Positions 47,741-56,680 of a stretch of DNA of 64,000 nt are shown here, one piece after another. The DNA comes from Pseudomonas sp. MWU15-20650 (GTDB taxonomy: Bacteria > Pseudomonadota > Gammaproteobacteria > Pseudomonadales > Pseudomonadaceae), in the NCBI RefSeq assembly GCF_023242475.1, contig NZ_JALJFG010000019.1, positions 1-64,000 on the forward strand, in the 5' to 3' direction. Position 1 is the first letter of the stretch, and each line of letters begins with the position of its first letter. The translations under genes and the position numbers were made by a program. Under the pieces are notes generated by a model, which made no database searches, had not been told where the DNA came from, and saw only the letters and a list, made by a program, of their open reading frames with translations.

Positions 47741-49675
47741 ATGTCTGCCGTTCTCTCATTGTTACAAAGCCGTCTATTGCGACCGGTGTTCGTTACCCTT
47801 GGTATCGCTCTTTTGGTGCAGGTGCTGGTGGCTGTCGCTCTCACGCGGAGCACCGTCACGGCGCTGGAGGCTGATTTGGGTAGCCGCCTGGGGATCGACA
47901 GTCAAAAGCTGTCTGGCGAGTTGGCCCAGGCGGGGAAGGAAGTCACTTCCAGCCTGGAAAGCTTGTCCACCAATACCCGCCAGCGTCTGACGGCGGGGCT
48001 TTCTGCACGATTGCAGGAAGAGCAAAAGCAACTGCGCGCGACCTTGGAAAAGGACCTGCAAGACTCCGCCAATGACATGGCTCAACTGCTGGCGTCGGTG
48101 GCGCCGCGCGCCATGTGGGACAGCGATGTTCCGACGTTGTCGGAGTTTGCCCGGCGTGCCCAGCGTAATCCCAATGTGTTGTTCGTGGTCTACGACGACG
48201 CGGCGGGCGAGCATTTGACCCGCTATCTGAACCGGGAAAACCCGATCAACCAGGCGCTGTTGGAAAAGGGCAAGGGAGACCGTGCTCTGGATAAGGTGTT
48301 GGACGCGGCGAAAAATGATCCCTCCGTGTTCTATGTCGAGGCGTCCATCAGTCCCAACGGCGTAGAGATCGGCAAAGTTCGCATGGGGGTTTCGACCGCA
48401 GGGGTAGAGGCTGACCTGGCTGCGCTGGATAAGCGTTTTGCGGCGCTGATCGCCAGTGGCGATCAATTGGTCGGCGACAGCCTCAAGGGCGCCGCCGCAG
48501 ACAGCGCAGCCGCCATGGGCGCGCGTCTGCAGTCGGCGCAAGCCACGGCGACCCAGATGACCGCCAATACCACCAGCGCCGTACAGGAAGCTGCCGGGAC
48601 CCTGCGCTGGCGCATCGGCATGGGGCTCGCGGTGGTCGGCTTGGGCGTATTGTTGCTGATTGCTGTGGTGTTGGGGCGCCGCGTGGTCAATCGCCTGAAG
48701 CTGTTGATTGCGGCCATGGAAGACTTGGCAGCGGGTGAGGGCGACCTCACCAAGCGCGTGCAGATCAACAGTCAGGATGAAATCGGCGACATGGCCTCGG
48801 CGGTCAATCGCTTTGTGGATAAGTTGCAACCGATCGTGCGCGAGGCGGGCGATGTGGCCCAGCGCACGGGAGTGGAAATCGGCGCCATGACCCTGCGCAA
48901 TGCCGGCGCTGATGCGGCGGCTGGCTTGCAACGCGATGAGGTGGCGGAGAGTTTGCGCGCACTCTCGCAAATGGCTGACGAGGCTCAAGCCGAAAGCCAC
49001 GCCATGCAAGCGGCGCTGCAGCAGGTGGTGGGTATTCGCCAGGCCACGGATGAGAACTCACGGACTTCCGCCGAAGTCGGCAGTTTGATCGAGGCGCTGG
49101 CGGGGCAGGTGCAGGCTGGTTCCCAGGTTATCGAGCGCCTGGCCCAGCAAAGTGAACAGATTGAGGTGGTGCTGACGGTGATCCACGGTATTGCCGAACA
49201 AACCAACCTGCTGGCGCTGAACGCGGCCATTGAGGCGGCGCGTGCCGGTGAGACCGGGCGTGGCTTTGCAGTGGTGGCGGACGAGGTGCGTGCGTTGGCC
49301 AGCAAGACCCAAAGCTCCACTGGCGATATCCAGGCGCACATCGTGGCCTTGCAGCAAGGCGCGCGTGAGGCGGTGGAAACCATCGGCAAGGCCGGGCGCC
49401 AGGCCAATGAGGGATTACTGGTACTGCGTGACAGCGTGCGCTTGCAGCAAACGGTGCAGGCTTCAGTGGAGCAGGTGCATGCGGCGATTGGCCTGGCGAC
49501 ACGAGCGGCCGAGCATCAGGCCAAGGGCGCCCACGCGGTGCGGGGGCGGGTCGAGGTGATCCATGCCCAGGCCGAGCGCGCGGCCCAGGCCGTGGTAGAG
49601 ACCACGGCCAGTGGCAAGGTGCTGGATGGGTTGGCGGCGCAGTTAAAGGCGAGCCTGGGGCAGTTCAGGGCTTAG
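47741..49675 (+). CDS. methyl-accepting chemotaxis protein
   Basis: A 644-residue chemoreceptor. TM1 (about 14-37, [20 protein letters not shown]) is followed by a periplasmic sensor region of about 280 residues that looks largely helical, with Ala/Gln-rich stretches; I cannot assign its ligand. TM2 ([20 protein letters not shown]) leads to a HAMP domain ([20 protein letters not shown]) and the methyl-accepting domain with the conserved hairpin tip [20 protein letters not shown] and [16 protein letters not shown] chose the ATG at 47741 with GGAGGG upstream; the ORF extends 32 codons into the purA terminator region. It stands alone between purA and a convergent iron transporter operon. Confidence 0.95.
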   Translation: MSAVLSLLQSRLLRPVFVTLGIALLVQVLVAVALTRSTVTALEADLGSRLGIDSQKLSGELAQAGKEVTSSLESLSTNTRQRLTAGLSARLQEEQKQLRATLEKDLQDSANDMAQLLASVAPRAMWDSDVPTLSEFARRAQRNPNVLFVVYDDAAGEHLTRYLNRENPINQALLEKGKGDRALDKVLDAAKNDPSVFYVEASISPNGVEIGKVRMGVSTAGVEADLAALDKRFAALIASGDQLVGDSLKGAAADSAAAMGARLQSAQATATQMTANTTSAVQEAAGTLRWRIGMGLAVVGLGVLLLIAVVLGRRVVNRLKLLIAAMEDLAAGEGDLTKRVQINSQDEIGDMASAVNRFVDKLQPIVREAGDVAQRTGVEIGAMTLRNAGADAAAGLQRDEVAESLRALSQMADEAQAESHAMQAALQQVVGIRQATDENSRTSAEVGSLIEALAGQVQAGSQVIERLAQQSEQIEVVLTVIHGIAEQTNLLALNAAIEAARAGETGRGFAVVADEVRALASKTQSSTGDIQAHIVALQQGAREAVETIGKAGRQANEGLLVLRDSVRLQQTVQASVEQVHAAIGLATRAAEHQAKGAHAVRGRVEVIHAQAERAAQAVVETTASGKVLDGLAAQLKASLGQFRA

Positions 49676-49718
49676 TGTTGCCTGTAAGGCCCTTCCCGCA
49701 GGTTGAAATACACTCAAA

Positions 49719-49745
49719 ATGTGGAGGGGGCTTGCCCCCGATAGT
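49719..49745. repeat. single REP element
   Basis: AATGTGGAGGGGGCTTGCCC then CCGATAG, a single REP core in the gap between the convergent chemoreceptor and iron permease genes; it could help end transcription from both sides. Confidence 0.85.
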
Positions 49746-49749
49746 GGTT

Positions 49750-51303
49750 TCAGCGACTCAGATACATCCGCGTCGTCAGCAAATACACTGGCAACCCCGA
49801 CACCAGAATCAACAACGCCGCATAAGGTGCCGCCGCTGCAAACTCTACATTCGACGTGTGTGCCCACACGGCCGTTGCCAAGGTATTCAACCCGGTGGGA
49901 CTCAGCAGCAACGTCGCCGTCAACTCCTTCATCGCATCCAGGAACACCAGTGCAAACGCCGCCCCCAGCGCAGGGAAGATGATCGGCAACGTCACCCGGC
50001 AAAACGCACTGAACGATGACGCACCCAGCGTGCGCGCCGCCTCTTCCAGTTGTGGTGCCGCCTTGTTCAGTGCCGTGCGAATCGGTGCCTGGGCCAGCGG
50101 CAAAAACAGCAGTGCGTAAGCGATCAGCAGCAGCGCCGAGGTCTGGTACAGCGCCGGCACGTAATGCAGGGCGAAATACACCAGTGTCAGCGCGATCACC
50201 AGGCCGGGCAGGGCATGCAGCAAGTAGGGCAGGCGTTCTGCCCAGAGAGCCAATGGGCCTTTGTAGCGCACCACCAGCAAGCCGACGGGCACTGCCAGTA
50301 CCAGGCACAACGCCGCACCACCCAGCGACAGGGCGAGCGACGACAGCAATGCCTCGCCAATTTCTGCCAGTGGAAACGCAGCGGAAGAGCCGACCGCCAG
50401 CCAATAACCGAGCATCCCCAGCGGAATACCACTGCCAATGATTGCCAGCGCCAGGCAATACACCTGGCCCAATGGCGCCCACTTGCCCAGTCGGACCTGT
50501 TCGGCATGCCGCGCCGCGCCCTGGCCGATGCGCACGTGCCGACCTTTGCCGCGCACTCGCAGTTCCAGCCACAGCAGCGTCAGGCACATCACCAGCAACA
50601 CCGCCGAGAGCATCGCGGCATTGGCATTGCTGAATTCCAGTTCGAATTGCTGGTAGATGGCCGTGGTAAAGGTCTGCAGGCCGATGATCGACAGTGCGCC
50701 GAACTCCACCAGCATGTGCAAGGCGATCAGCAGTGCGCCGGCCAATAACGAGGGCCACAGCAATGGCAGGGTGATACGCAAAAATACGTCCCAGCGATTC
50801 AGTCCCAGGGTGCGGGCCGACTCTTCCAGGGACGGGTCAAGATTGCGCAGGGTTGCCGCCACCGGCAGAAACACCAGCGGGTATTTGGACAGGCTCATCA
50901 CCAGGATTGCGCCGCCGAGCCCTTCGAAGTTGGCGCTCAGCGACACCCAGGTAAAACTGCTGACAAACGCCGGCACGGCAAACGGCAGGCACAGGATCAC
51001 GCCCCAGGCGCGGCGCCCTGGCAGGTTGCTGCGCTCCAGCAGCCAGGCCAGGGACAGGCCGATCACGCCACAGGTCACGGTCACGCCGACCATCAGTGCG
51101 AGGGTGTTGCGCAGCAAGCCAAAGACGTACGGTCGCCACAACAGATGCACCGCCTCTGCCCAGCCCGCCTGCCAGGCCTTGAGCCCGACATACGCCAGCG
51201 GCAGCAGGCTCAGGCCGACCAGCAACAGCACCGGTAGCAACAGCCAAATCGAAGGGCGTTTGTGTCGGGGGCTGAACGCTGCGGCGGATAGCGATGGGTT
51301 CAT
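49750..51303 (-). CDS. ferric iron ABC transporter permease (FbpB/HitB type)
   Basis: A 517-residue inner-membrane permease with about 12 helices, made of two fused BPD_transp_1 domains (about 55-260 and 320-510), the usual form in ferric iron importers. Each half has an EAA-type loop for contact with the ATPase: DPSLEESARTLGLNRWDVFLRITLPLLWP in the first and APQLEEAARTLGASSFSAFCRVTLPI in the second, shown here by their key residues EEsARTLG and EEAARTLG. The ATG overlaps the stop of the binding-protein gene (ATGA), so the two are coupled. No ATPase gene (fbpC) is adjacent, so the pump must borrow one from elsewhere. Confidence 0.93.
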   Translation of the reverse strand: MNPSLSAAAFSPRHKRPSIWLLLPVLLLVGLSLLPLAYVGLKAWQAGWAEAVHLLWRPYVFGLLRNTLALMVGVTVTCGVIGLSLAWLLERSNLPGRRAWGVILCLPFAVPAFVSSFTWVSLSANFEGLGGAILVMSLSKYPLVFLPVAATLRNLDPSLEESARTLGLNRWDVFLRITLPLLWPSLLAGALLIALHMLVEFGALSIIGLQTFTTAIYQQFELEFSNANAAMLSAVLLVMCLTLLWLELRVRGKGRHVRIGQGAARHAEQVRLGKWAPLGQVYCLALAIIGSGIPLGMLGYWLAVGSSAAFPLAEIGEALLSSLALSLGGAALCLVLAVPVGLLVVRYKGPLALWAERLPYLLHALPGLVIALTLVYFALHYVPALYQTSALLLIAYALLFLPLAQAPIRTALNKAAPQLEEAARTLGASSFSAFCRVTLPIIFPALGAAFALVFLDAMKELTATLLLSPTGLNTLATAVWAHTSNVEFAAAAPYAALLILVSGLPVYLLTTRMYLSR

Positions 51304-52328
51304 CAGTTCAAGCCAACGTCACGTTCCAGTTCCAGGGCCTCTTCGGCATTGCCCAGGTCTGCCGGGGTGACTTTCGGCGGTTGCAGCTCGCTGAAAGGCT
51401 TGAGGCCACGACTGGATGCCATGCCCTTGCGCAGCGGGTATTCGGCGGAGGTGTTGGTGATCACGCGCTGGCCTTCTTCGCTGGCCATGAACGCGAGCAA
51501 CTGCTGGGCTTCTTTGGGGTGCTTGCTGGACTTCAGGGCGGCGGCGGACGATACGGTAATCAGGCCACCAACATCACCATCGGTGAAGTAGTGCAGTTGA
51601 GAATCCAGGTGGGTCTTTTCCTTTTTCAGGGCAAACCAGTAGTAGTTATTCACCAGCACGGTGGCCACTTCGCCGTTTTCCACGGCCTTGAGGGCGACCA
51701 TGTTGTTGCTGTACACCTTGCCGAAGGCGCGCAAGCCGGTCAGCCATTCTTCCGCGGCTTCGCGGCCGTGCAGCTTGATGATCGCCACGGCTTGTTCCTG
51801 GAACGCACCGCTGGTGGGGACGAAACCGACCTTGCCTTGCCACTCGGGACCTGCGAAATCCAGCACCGATTTGGGCAAGTCTTTTTCGGCAATCAGTTTA
51901 GGGTTGAAGGCCACGACGCGGGTGCGTGCGGTCACGCCCATCCAGTCGCCGTTGCTGCCGACGTACTCTTTAGGTAATACATCGAGGGTGCTGGCGTCGA
52001 TCTTGGACAGCAAGCCTTGCTCGCCGAGTTTGTTCAGAGGGGGGGATTCTTCGGTGTAGATCACATCGGCAGGCGAGCGGTCGCCTTCTTCGACGACCTG
52101 GCTGGCCAGCTGGTTGCTGCTGCCTTTGCGCACATTGACATGGATGCCGGTCTTGGCTTCGAAGGCTTTGGCGAGTTCATCGCCGACTTCTTTGTGTTGG
52201 CCGTTGTACAAGGTCAGGGAGACCTTGTCGGCGCAATGGGCGGCGGGCGAGAGCAGTGTCAGGCCGAGCAGTGTGAGGGTCAGGCCACGCAGAAGGGATG
52301 TCTTGAGACGGATATCGCGGATCATCAT
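51303..52328 (-). CDS. ferric iron ABC transporter substrate-binding protein (FbpA/HitA type)
   Basis: A 341-residue periplasmic binding protein. The signal peptide (about 1-33) ends at a predicted SPAAHCA site. The mature part begins DKVSLTLYNGQHKEVGDEL, typical of FbpA/HitA, and the adjacent Tyr pair that binds ferric ion is visible in VLVNNYYWFALKKEK (about residues 223-237). Two adjacent ATGs (52328, 52325) are possible; GAGGAA lies upstream. It is the first gene of the operon with the permease. An inverted repeat upstream (52350-52366) could be an operator. Iron is the likely substrate, though related proteins bind other metals. Confidence 0.93.
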   Translation of the reverse strand: MMIRDIRLKTSLLRGLTLTLLGLTLLSPAAHCADKVSLTLYNGQHKEVGDELAKAFEAKTGIHVNVRKGSSNQLASQVVEEGDRSPADVIYTEESPPLNKLGEQGLLSKIDASTLDVLPKEYVGSNGDWMGVTARTRVVAFNPKLIAEKDLPKSVLDFAGPEWQGKVGFVPTSGAFQEQAVAIIKLHGREAAEEWLTGLRAFGKVYSNNMVALKAVENGEVATVLVNNYYWFALKKEKTHLDSQLHYFTDGDVGGLITVSSAAALKSSKHPKEAQQLLAFMASEEGQRVITNTSAEYPLRKGMASSRGLKPFSELQPPKVTPADLGNAEEALELERDVGLN

Positions 52329-52349
52329 CCGGGTTTTTCCTCGCTTGAG

Positions 52350-52366
52350 TGCAACAAATCATTGCA
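52350..52366. promoter_or_regulatory. candidate operator upstream of the iron transporter
   Basis: TGCAA-N7-TTGCA, an inverted repeat 22 to 38 bases before the binding-protein start. It does not fit a classical Fur box. Regulator unknown. Confidence 0.3.
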
Positions 52367-52436
52367 AGGATAAACGATAAAGCTTCTCAAATGCGCACGA
52401 GGGGGAAATAGTGGGGGAAGTTTTCAAACCCCGGAA

Positions 52437-52462
52437 ACGAAAAAACCCGCTTTCGCGGGTTT
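52437..52462 (-). terminator. terminator of tRNA-Leu copy A
   Basis: On the reverse strand, AACCCGC GAAA GCGGGTT followed by a T-run. It lies about 10 bases after the tRNA 3' end. Confidence 0.9.
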
Positions 52463-52472
52463 GATCTGAATT

Positions 52473-52560
52473 TGGTGCCCAGGAGAAGACTCGAACTTCC
52501 ACGACCTTGCGATCACCAGCACCTGAAGCTGGCGTGTCTACCAATTTCACCACCTGGGCA
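52473..52560 (-). tRNA. tRNA-Leu(CAG), copy A
   Basis: On the reverse strand the gene starts TGCCCAGGTGGTGAAATTGG (D-arm), has the anticodon stem CCAGC/GCTGG around the loop TTCAGGT (anticodon CAG, reading CUG), a long variable arm as in leucine tRNAs, the T-arm GTTCGAGTC and ends CTGGGCA followed by an encoded CCA. Without CCA it is 85 bases. It is identical to copy B. Confidence 0.97.
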
Positions 52561-52594
52561 TTATCAAGCAACGTTGCCGCTGTTGATGGGGCGA

Positions 52595-52623
52595 ACTATA
52601 CGGTGGCCTTTTTGATCTGTAAA
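52595..52623 (-). promoter_or_regulatory. promoter of tRNA-Leu copy A
   Basis: On the reverse strand TTTACA-N17-TATAGT (TGTAAA at 52618-52623, ACTATA at 52595-52600). The same arrangement precedes copy B, showing that each tRNA gene carries its own promoter. Confidence 0.75.
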
Positions 52624-52680
52624 CCCCTGATTCGAAAATATAAATCAAGTTTTTCGTTAAAAATCAAAGGCCTATAACGC

Positions 52681-52704
52681 AAAAACCCGCTTTCGCGGGT
52701 TTTT
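52681..52704 (-). terminator. terminator of tRNA-Leu copy B
   Basis: AAAAACCCGC TTTC GCGGGTTTTT, a symmetrical hairpin with A/T runs on both sides. It ends transcription from copy B before copy A's promoter. Between it and the tRNA lies another 9-bp hairpin (ACTCAAGGT/ACCTTGAGT, 52709-52729) that copy A lacks. Confidence 0.9.
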
Positions 52705-52736
52705 GGAGACTCAAGGTTTAACCTTGAGTTTGAAAT

Positions 52737-52824
52737 TGGTGCCCAGGAGAAGACTCGAACTTCCACGACCTTGCGATCACCAGCACCTGAAGCTGGCGTG
52801 TCTACCAATTTCACCACCTGGGCA
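52737..52824 (-). tRNA. tRNA-Leu(CAG), copy B
   Basis: Identical to copy A over all 88 bases including the encoded CCA, starting 264 bases away. Anticodon CAG. Both its promoter and terminator resemble those of copy A, so it is a duplicate transcription unit. Confidence 0.97.
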
Positions 52825-52857
52825 GCATCAACAACGTTGCCGTCGTCGATGGCGCGC

Positions 52858-52886
52858 ACTATACGGAGCAGTTTTTGAGCTGTAAA
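52858..52886 (-). promoter_or_regulatory. promoter of tRNA-Leu copy B
   Basis: On the reverse strand TTTACA-N17-TATAGT (TGTAAA at 52881-52886, ACTATA at 52858-52863), followed by a GC-rich discriminator (GCGCGCC), as expected for a stable-RNA promoter under stringent control. Confidence 0.8.
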
Positions 52887-53048
52887 CCCCTGCCATGAAA
52901 AAAGCCTGGAAAATTTCGCCAGTGGTCGTGCAAGGTGCGCGCCGGGAGCCATGAAAGGGCTTTTAAACACTTGTTGATGCCTGAAATTTCCCGTTTCAAT
53001 ACGCGTATGCCAAACTAACCCGCATATAGACAAGGTGAAAACTCTCTA

Positions 53049-55682
53049 ATGGCCGATTGGCAGTCCCTCGATCCCGAGGCCGCTCGTGAAGCGGAAAAAT
53101 ATGAAAACCCTATTCCTAGCCGTGAACTGATCCTGGCGCATCTCGCCGATCGGGGTTCGCCTGCTAGCCGCGAGCAGTTGGTCGAAGAATTCGGTTTGAC
53201 CACCGAAGACCAGCTCGAAGCCCTGCGCCGCCGTTTGCGTGCCATGGAGCGCGATGCTCAATTGATCTACACCCGCCGTGGCACCTATGCGCCAGTAGAC
53301 AAGCTCGACCTGATCCTGGGCCGTATTGCCGGCCACCGTGACGGTTTCGGCTTCCTGATCCCGGATGATGGCAGCGACGACCTGTTCATGAGCCCGGCAC
53401 AAATGCGCCTGGTGTTCGATGGTGATCGTGCCTTGGCACGCGTCTCCGGCCTGGACCGTCGCGGTCGCCGTGAAGGCGTGATCGTCGAAGTAGTCTCCCG
53501 TGCGCACGAGTCCATCGTCGGCCGTTACTTCGAAGAAGGCGGTATTGGCTTCGTTATTCCGGATAACCCGAAGGTCCAGCAGGAAGTGCTGGTGACCCCG
53601 GGCCGTAATGGCGCCGCCAAGGTCGGTCAGTTCGTGGAGGTGAAAATCACCCACTGGCCAACCCCGCGCTTCCAGCCCCAGGGCGATATCGTTGAAGTGG
53701 TCGGCAACTACATGGCGCCGGGCATGGAAATCGACGTTGCGCTGCGCACCTACGATATTCCTCACGTCTGGCCTGAGGCCGTGCTCAAGGAAGCCGCCAA
53801 GCTCAAGCCGGAAGTCGAAGAAAAAGACAAAGAAAAACGCATCGACCTGCGTCATCTGCCGTTCGTCACCATTGATGGCGAAGATGCTCGCGACTTCGAC
53901 GATGCGGTCTATTGCGAAGCCAAGCCTGGCAAGCTGCGCCTGTTCTCCGGCGGCTGGAAATTGTTCGTCGCGATTGCCGACGTGTCCAGCTACGTGAAGA
54001 TCGGTTCGGCCCTGGATAACGAAGCCCAGGTGCGCGGTAACTCCGTGTACTTCCCTGAGCGCGTAATCCCGATGCTGCCTGAGCAGCTGTCCAACGGCCT
54101 GTGCTCCCTGAACCCGAAAGTCGACCGTTTGGCCATGGTGTGCGAGATGACCATCTCCAAAACCGGCGAGATGACCGACTACCAGTTCTACGAAGCGGTG
54201 ATCCATTCCCAGGCGCGCCTGACCTACAACAAGGTCAGCACCATCCTGGAAACGCCAAAGACCAGCGAAGCCAAGGCCCTGCGTACCGAGTACGCTGGCG
54301 TGGTGCCGCACCTCAAGCAGCTGTACTCGCTGTACAAGGTGTTGCTGGGTGCCCGTCATGTCCGTGGCGCAATCGATTTTGAGACCCAGGAAACCCGGAT
54401 TGTCTTCGGTTCCGAACGCAAAATTGCGGCCATTACCCCGACCACGCGTAACGATGCGCACAAGCTGATCGAGGAATGCATGCTGGCCGCCAACGTGGCC
54501 ACTGCCGAGTTCCTGCAGAAGCACGAAATCCCTGCGTTGTACCGGGTGCACGACGGTCCGCCGCCGGAGCGCCTGGAAAAACTGCGCGCCTTCCTCGGTG
54601 AGCTCGGCCTGTCCCTGCACAAAGGCAAGGAAGGCCCGACGCCGAAGGATTACCAGGCACTGCTGGCCAGCATCAAGGATCGTCCGGATTACCACGTCAT
54701 CCAGACCGTGATGCTGCGCTCCCTGAGCCAGGCGGTGTACAGCGCGGATAACCAGGGCCACTTCGGTCTGAATTATGAGGCGTATACCCACTTCACTTCG
54801 CCGATTCGCCGCTACCCGGACTTGCTCACGCACCGGGCGATCCGCAGCGTGATCCATTCCAAGCAGAACACTCCGCACGTCAAGCGCGCGGGTGCCATGA
54901 CCATTCCGAAGGCGCGGATCTATCCGTACGACGAAGCGGCCCTGGAACAGTTGGGTGAACAGTGCTCCATGAGCGAGCGCCGCGCCGACGAAGCCACTCG
55001 CGATGTGGTGAACTGGCTCAAGTGCGAGTTCATGAAAGACCGCGTAGGCGAGTCGTTCCCGGGCGTTATCACCGCCGTGACCGGCTTTGGCTTGTTCGTC
55101 GAATTGACCGATATCTACGTCGAGGGCCTGGTGCATGTCACCGCCTTGCCGGGTGACTACTACCACTTTGACCCTGTGCATCACCGCCTGGCGGGCGAGC
55201 GCACGGGCCGCAGCTTCCGCCTGGGTGATACCGTGGAAGTGCAGGTCATGCGCGTCGACCTCGACGAGCGCAAGATCGACTTCGGCATGCCTGACAAGCC
55301 CGTCGAGCCGGCTGGCCGTAAAAAACGTGGCAGCGAAACGACCGCGCCGACCGGCAAAGGCAAAGGTGCTCCTGCGAAAGCCGCAGTGGCAGAGCCTGCC
55401 CCAGCCAAGGCCGGGCGTCGTCCTGCCGGTAAGGACAAGGCGCCAGAAACCTACCGCCCAAGCGACGCGGCGGCGAAAAACGCCGAGCTGCGCAAGAGCC
55501 GCGAGTTGAAGCAGCAGTTGCTCAATGAAGCCAAAAGCGGTGGTAAAGCGGCGTCTGGGGGAAAGTCCCACGGGGCGGAAAAGCCGTCGAGCAAGCCCAG
55601 TAAACACCGTAAAGGCCCGCCGAAAGCGGGTTCGGCTCCCGCGAAAAGCGGCGGGTCGCGCAAACCTAAGGCCAAGTCATGA
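53049..55682 (+). CDS. rnr: ribonuclease R
   Basis: RNase R is the 3'-5' exoribonuclease that digests structured RNA. The 877-residue protein has an N-terminal helix-turn-helix region, two cold-shock OB domains (about 75-240), a RNB catalytic domain (about 260-590) with IDGEDARDFDDAVYC carrying the metal-binding Asp residues, and an S1 domain (about 645-725, GVITAVTGFGLFVEL). A long basic Lys/Ala/Gly tail (about 730-877) ends it; E. coli RNase R is 813 residues. AAGGTG precedes the ATG. rlmB's ATG overlaps the stop by four bases, as commonly seen. Confidence 0.98.
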   Translation: MADWQSLDPEAAREAEKYENPIPSRELILAHLADRGSPASREQLVEEFGLTTEDQLEALRRRLRAMERDAQLIYTRRGTYAPVDKLDLILGRIAGHRDGFGFLIPDDGSDDLFMSPAQMRLVFDGDRALARVSGLDRRGRREGVIVEVVSRAHESIVGRYFEEGGIGFVIPDNPKVQQEVLVTPGRNGAAKVGQFVEVKITHWPTPRFQPQGDIVEVVGNYMAPGMEIDVALRTYDIPHVWPEAVLKEAAKLKPEVEEKDKEKRIDLRHLPFVTIDGEDARDFDDAVYCEAKPGKLRLFSGGWKLFVAIADVSSYVKIGSALDNEAQVRGNSVYFPERVIPMLPEQLSNGLCSLNPKVDRLAMVCEMTISKTGEMTDYQFYEAVIHSQARLTYNKVSTILETPKTSEAKALRTEYAGVVPHLKQLYSLYKVLLGARHVRGAIDFETQETRIVFGSERKIAAITPTTRNDAHKLIEECMLAANVATAEFLQKHEIPALYRVHDGPPPERLEKLRAFLGELGLSLHKGKEGPTPKDYQALLASIKDRPDYHVIQTVMLRSLSQAVYSADNQGHFGLNYEAYTHFTSPIRRYPDLLTHRAIRSVIHSKQNTPHVKRAGAMTIPKARIYPYDEAALEQLGEQCSMSERRADEATRDVVNWLKCEFMKDRVGESFPGVITAVTGFGLFVELTDIYVEGLVHVTALPGDYYHFDPVHHRLAGERTGRSFRLGDTVEVQVMRVDLDERKIDFGMPDKPVEPAGRKKRGSETTAPTGKGKGAPAKAAVAEPAPAKAGRRPAGKDKAPETYRPSDAAAKNAELRKSRELKQQLLNEAKSGGKAASGGKSHGAEKPSSKPSKHRKGPPKAGSAPAKSGGSRKPKAKS

Positions 55683-56434
55683 GTCTGGAAAAAATCTACG
55701 GCGTACACGCCGTAGAAGCACTGCTGCGTCACCACCCCAAGCGCGTCAAGCAGGTGTGGCTGGCCGAAGGCCGCAGCGAACCACGCGTGCAAGCGCTGGT
55801 TGAACTGGCCACCCAAAACAAGGTTGCCATCGGCCAGGCCGAGCGTCGTGAGATGGACGTCTGGGTCGAAGGCGTTCACCAGGGCGTGGTAGCGGACGTA
55901 AGCCCGAGCCAGGTCTGGGGCGAAGCCATGCTCGACGAGCTGCTCGACCGCACCGAAGGCGCGCCGTTGCTGCTGGTGCTGGACGGCGTGACCGACCCGC
56001 ACAACCTCGGCGCGTGCCTGCGCTCGGCGGATGCGGCGGGTGCACTGGCGGTGATCGTGCCTAAAGACAAGTCGGCCACCCTGACGCCCGTTGTGCGTAA
56101 AGTGGCCTGTGGCGCGGCGGAAGTGATTCCGTTGGTGGCCGTGACCAACCTTGCGCGCACCCTGGAGAAACTCCAGCAGCGCGGTCTGTGGGTCGTCGGC
56201 ACGGCGGGCGAGGCCGAGGTCAGCATCTATGACCAAGACCTTACCGGCCCGACCATCCTGATCATGGGGGCCGAAGGCAAAGGCATGCGTCGCCTGACCC
56301 GTGAGCACTGCGATTATCTGGTGCACCTGCCGATGGCCGGTAGCGTCAGCAGCCTCAACGTGTCGGTTGCGACGGGTGTGTGCCTGTTTGAAGCCCAGCG
56401 TCAGCGTGGCGCCAAGGTCAAGACCAAGAAGTAA
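55679..56434 (+). CDS. rlmB: 23S rRNA (guanosine-2'-O-)-methyltransferase RlmB
   Basis: RlmB methylates the ribose of G2251 in 23S rRNA. The 251-residue SpoU-family protein has an N-terminal substrate-binding domain (KIYGVHAVEALLRHHPKRV) and the knotted SPOUT domain with motif 1 LVLDGVTDPHNLGACLRSA, motif 2 ILIMGAEGKGMRRL and motif 3 LPMAGSVSSLNVSVATG. Its ATG overlaps the rnr stop (ATGA). A perfect REP palindrome follows the stop and probably ends the transcript. Confidence 0.97.
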   Translation: MSLEKIYGVHAVEALLRHHPKRVKQVWLAEGRSEPRVQALVELATQNKVAIGQAERREMDVWVEGVHQGVVADVSPSQVWGEAMLDELLDRTEGAPLLLVLDGVTDPHNLGACLRSADAAGALAVIVPKDKSATLTPVVRKVACGAAEVIPLVAVTNLARTLEKLQQRGLWVVGTAGEAEVSIYDQDLTGPTILIMGAEGKGMRRLTREHCDYLVHLPMAGSVSSLNVSVATGVCLFEAQRQRGAKVKTKK

Positions 56435-56453
56435 TGAGGTTTGATGCAGTTCA

Positions 56454-56487
56454 AAATGTGGGAGGGGGCTTGCCCCCTCCCACATTT
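56454..56487. repeat. perfect REP palindrome / probable terminator after rlmB
   Basis: AAATGTGGGAGGGGGC, TT, GCCCCCTCCCACATTT: 16-bp arms with a 2-base spacer, the two REP cores here fused head to head with no intervening sequence. A T-rich stretch follows. It lies 19 bases after the rlmB stop, so it can act as a terminator. Confidence 0.93.
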
Positions 56488-56532
56488 GTTTTTGTGGCGT
56501 ATGGGGGATTGTTCAAATAATCACCAATCACC

Positions 56533-56561
56533 TTGCGCCCGTTCTCCCCCTTCTCTACAAT
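56533..56561 (+). promoter_or_regulatory. promoter of the rpsF operon
   Basis: TTGCGC (56533-56538), 17 bases, TACAAT (56556-56561), then a GC-rich discriminator. The start site near 56568 coincides with the first paired base of the structured leader described next. Confidence 0.68.
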
Positions 56562-56568
56562 TGCGCCC

Positions 56569-56610
56569 CTTGCCTTCCTGGCGGGCACCGATGTGCCTCC
56601 CTGCGGCAAG
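56569..56610 (+). promoter_or_regulatory. candidate S6:S18 autoregulatory leader of rpsF
   Basis: The rpsF leader folds into an outer helix CTTGCC (56569-56574) with GGCAAG (56605-56610) enclosing a hairpin GGCAC CGAT GTGCC (56584-56597). In many bacteria a leader motif ahead of rpsF binds the S6:S18 pair and represses the operon. Place and two-helix form fit, but I could not verify the exact consensus from memory. Confidence 0.45.
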
Positions 56611-56680
56611 ATCCATAAGTGTCATTCACTCCTTGTCTGACCGTTTTTGAGCGGCAGGCTACAACCCGTAAGGAGCATTC

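Noticed and set aside
52329..52400. Classical Fur box upstream of the iron importer
   Set aside because: I found no good match to GATAATGATAATCATTATC; only a different inverted repeat is present.
53046..55607. Open frame of 853 codons on the reverse strand opposite rnr
   Set aside because: A mirror of the rnr codon pattern; its composition (many His/Arg/Gln/Gly runs) is typical of a shadow frame.
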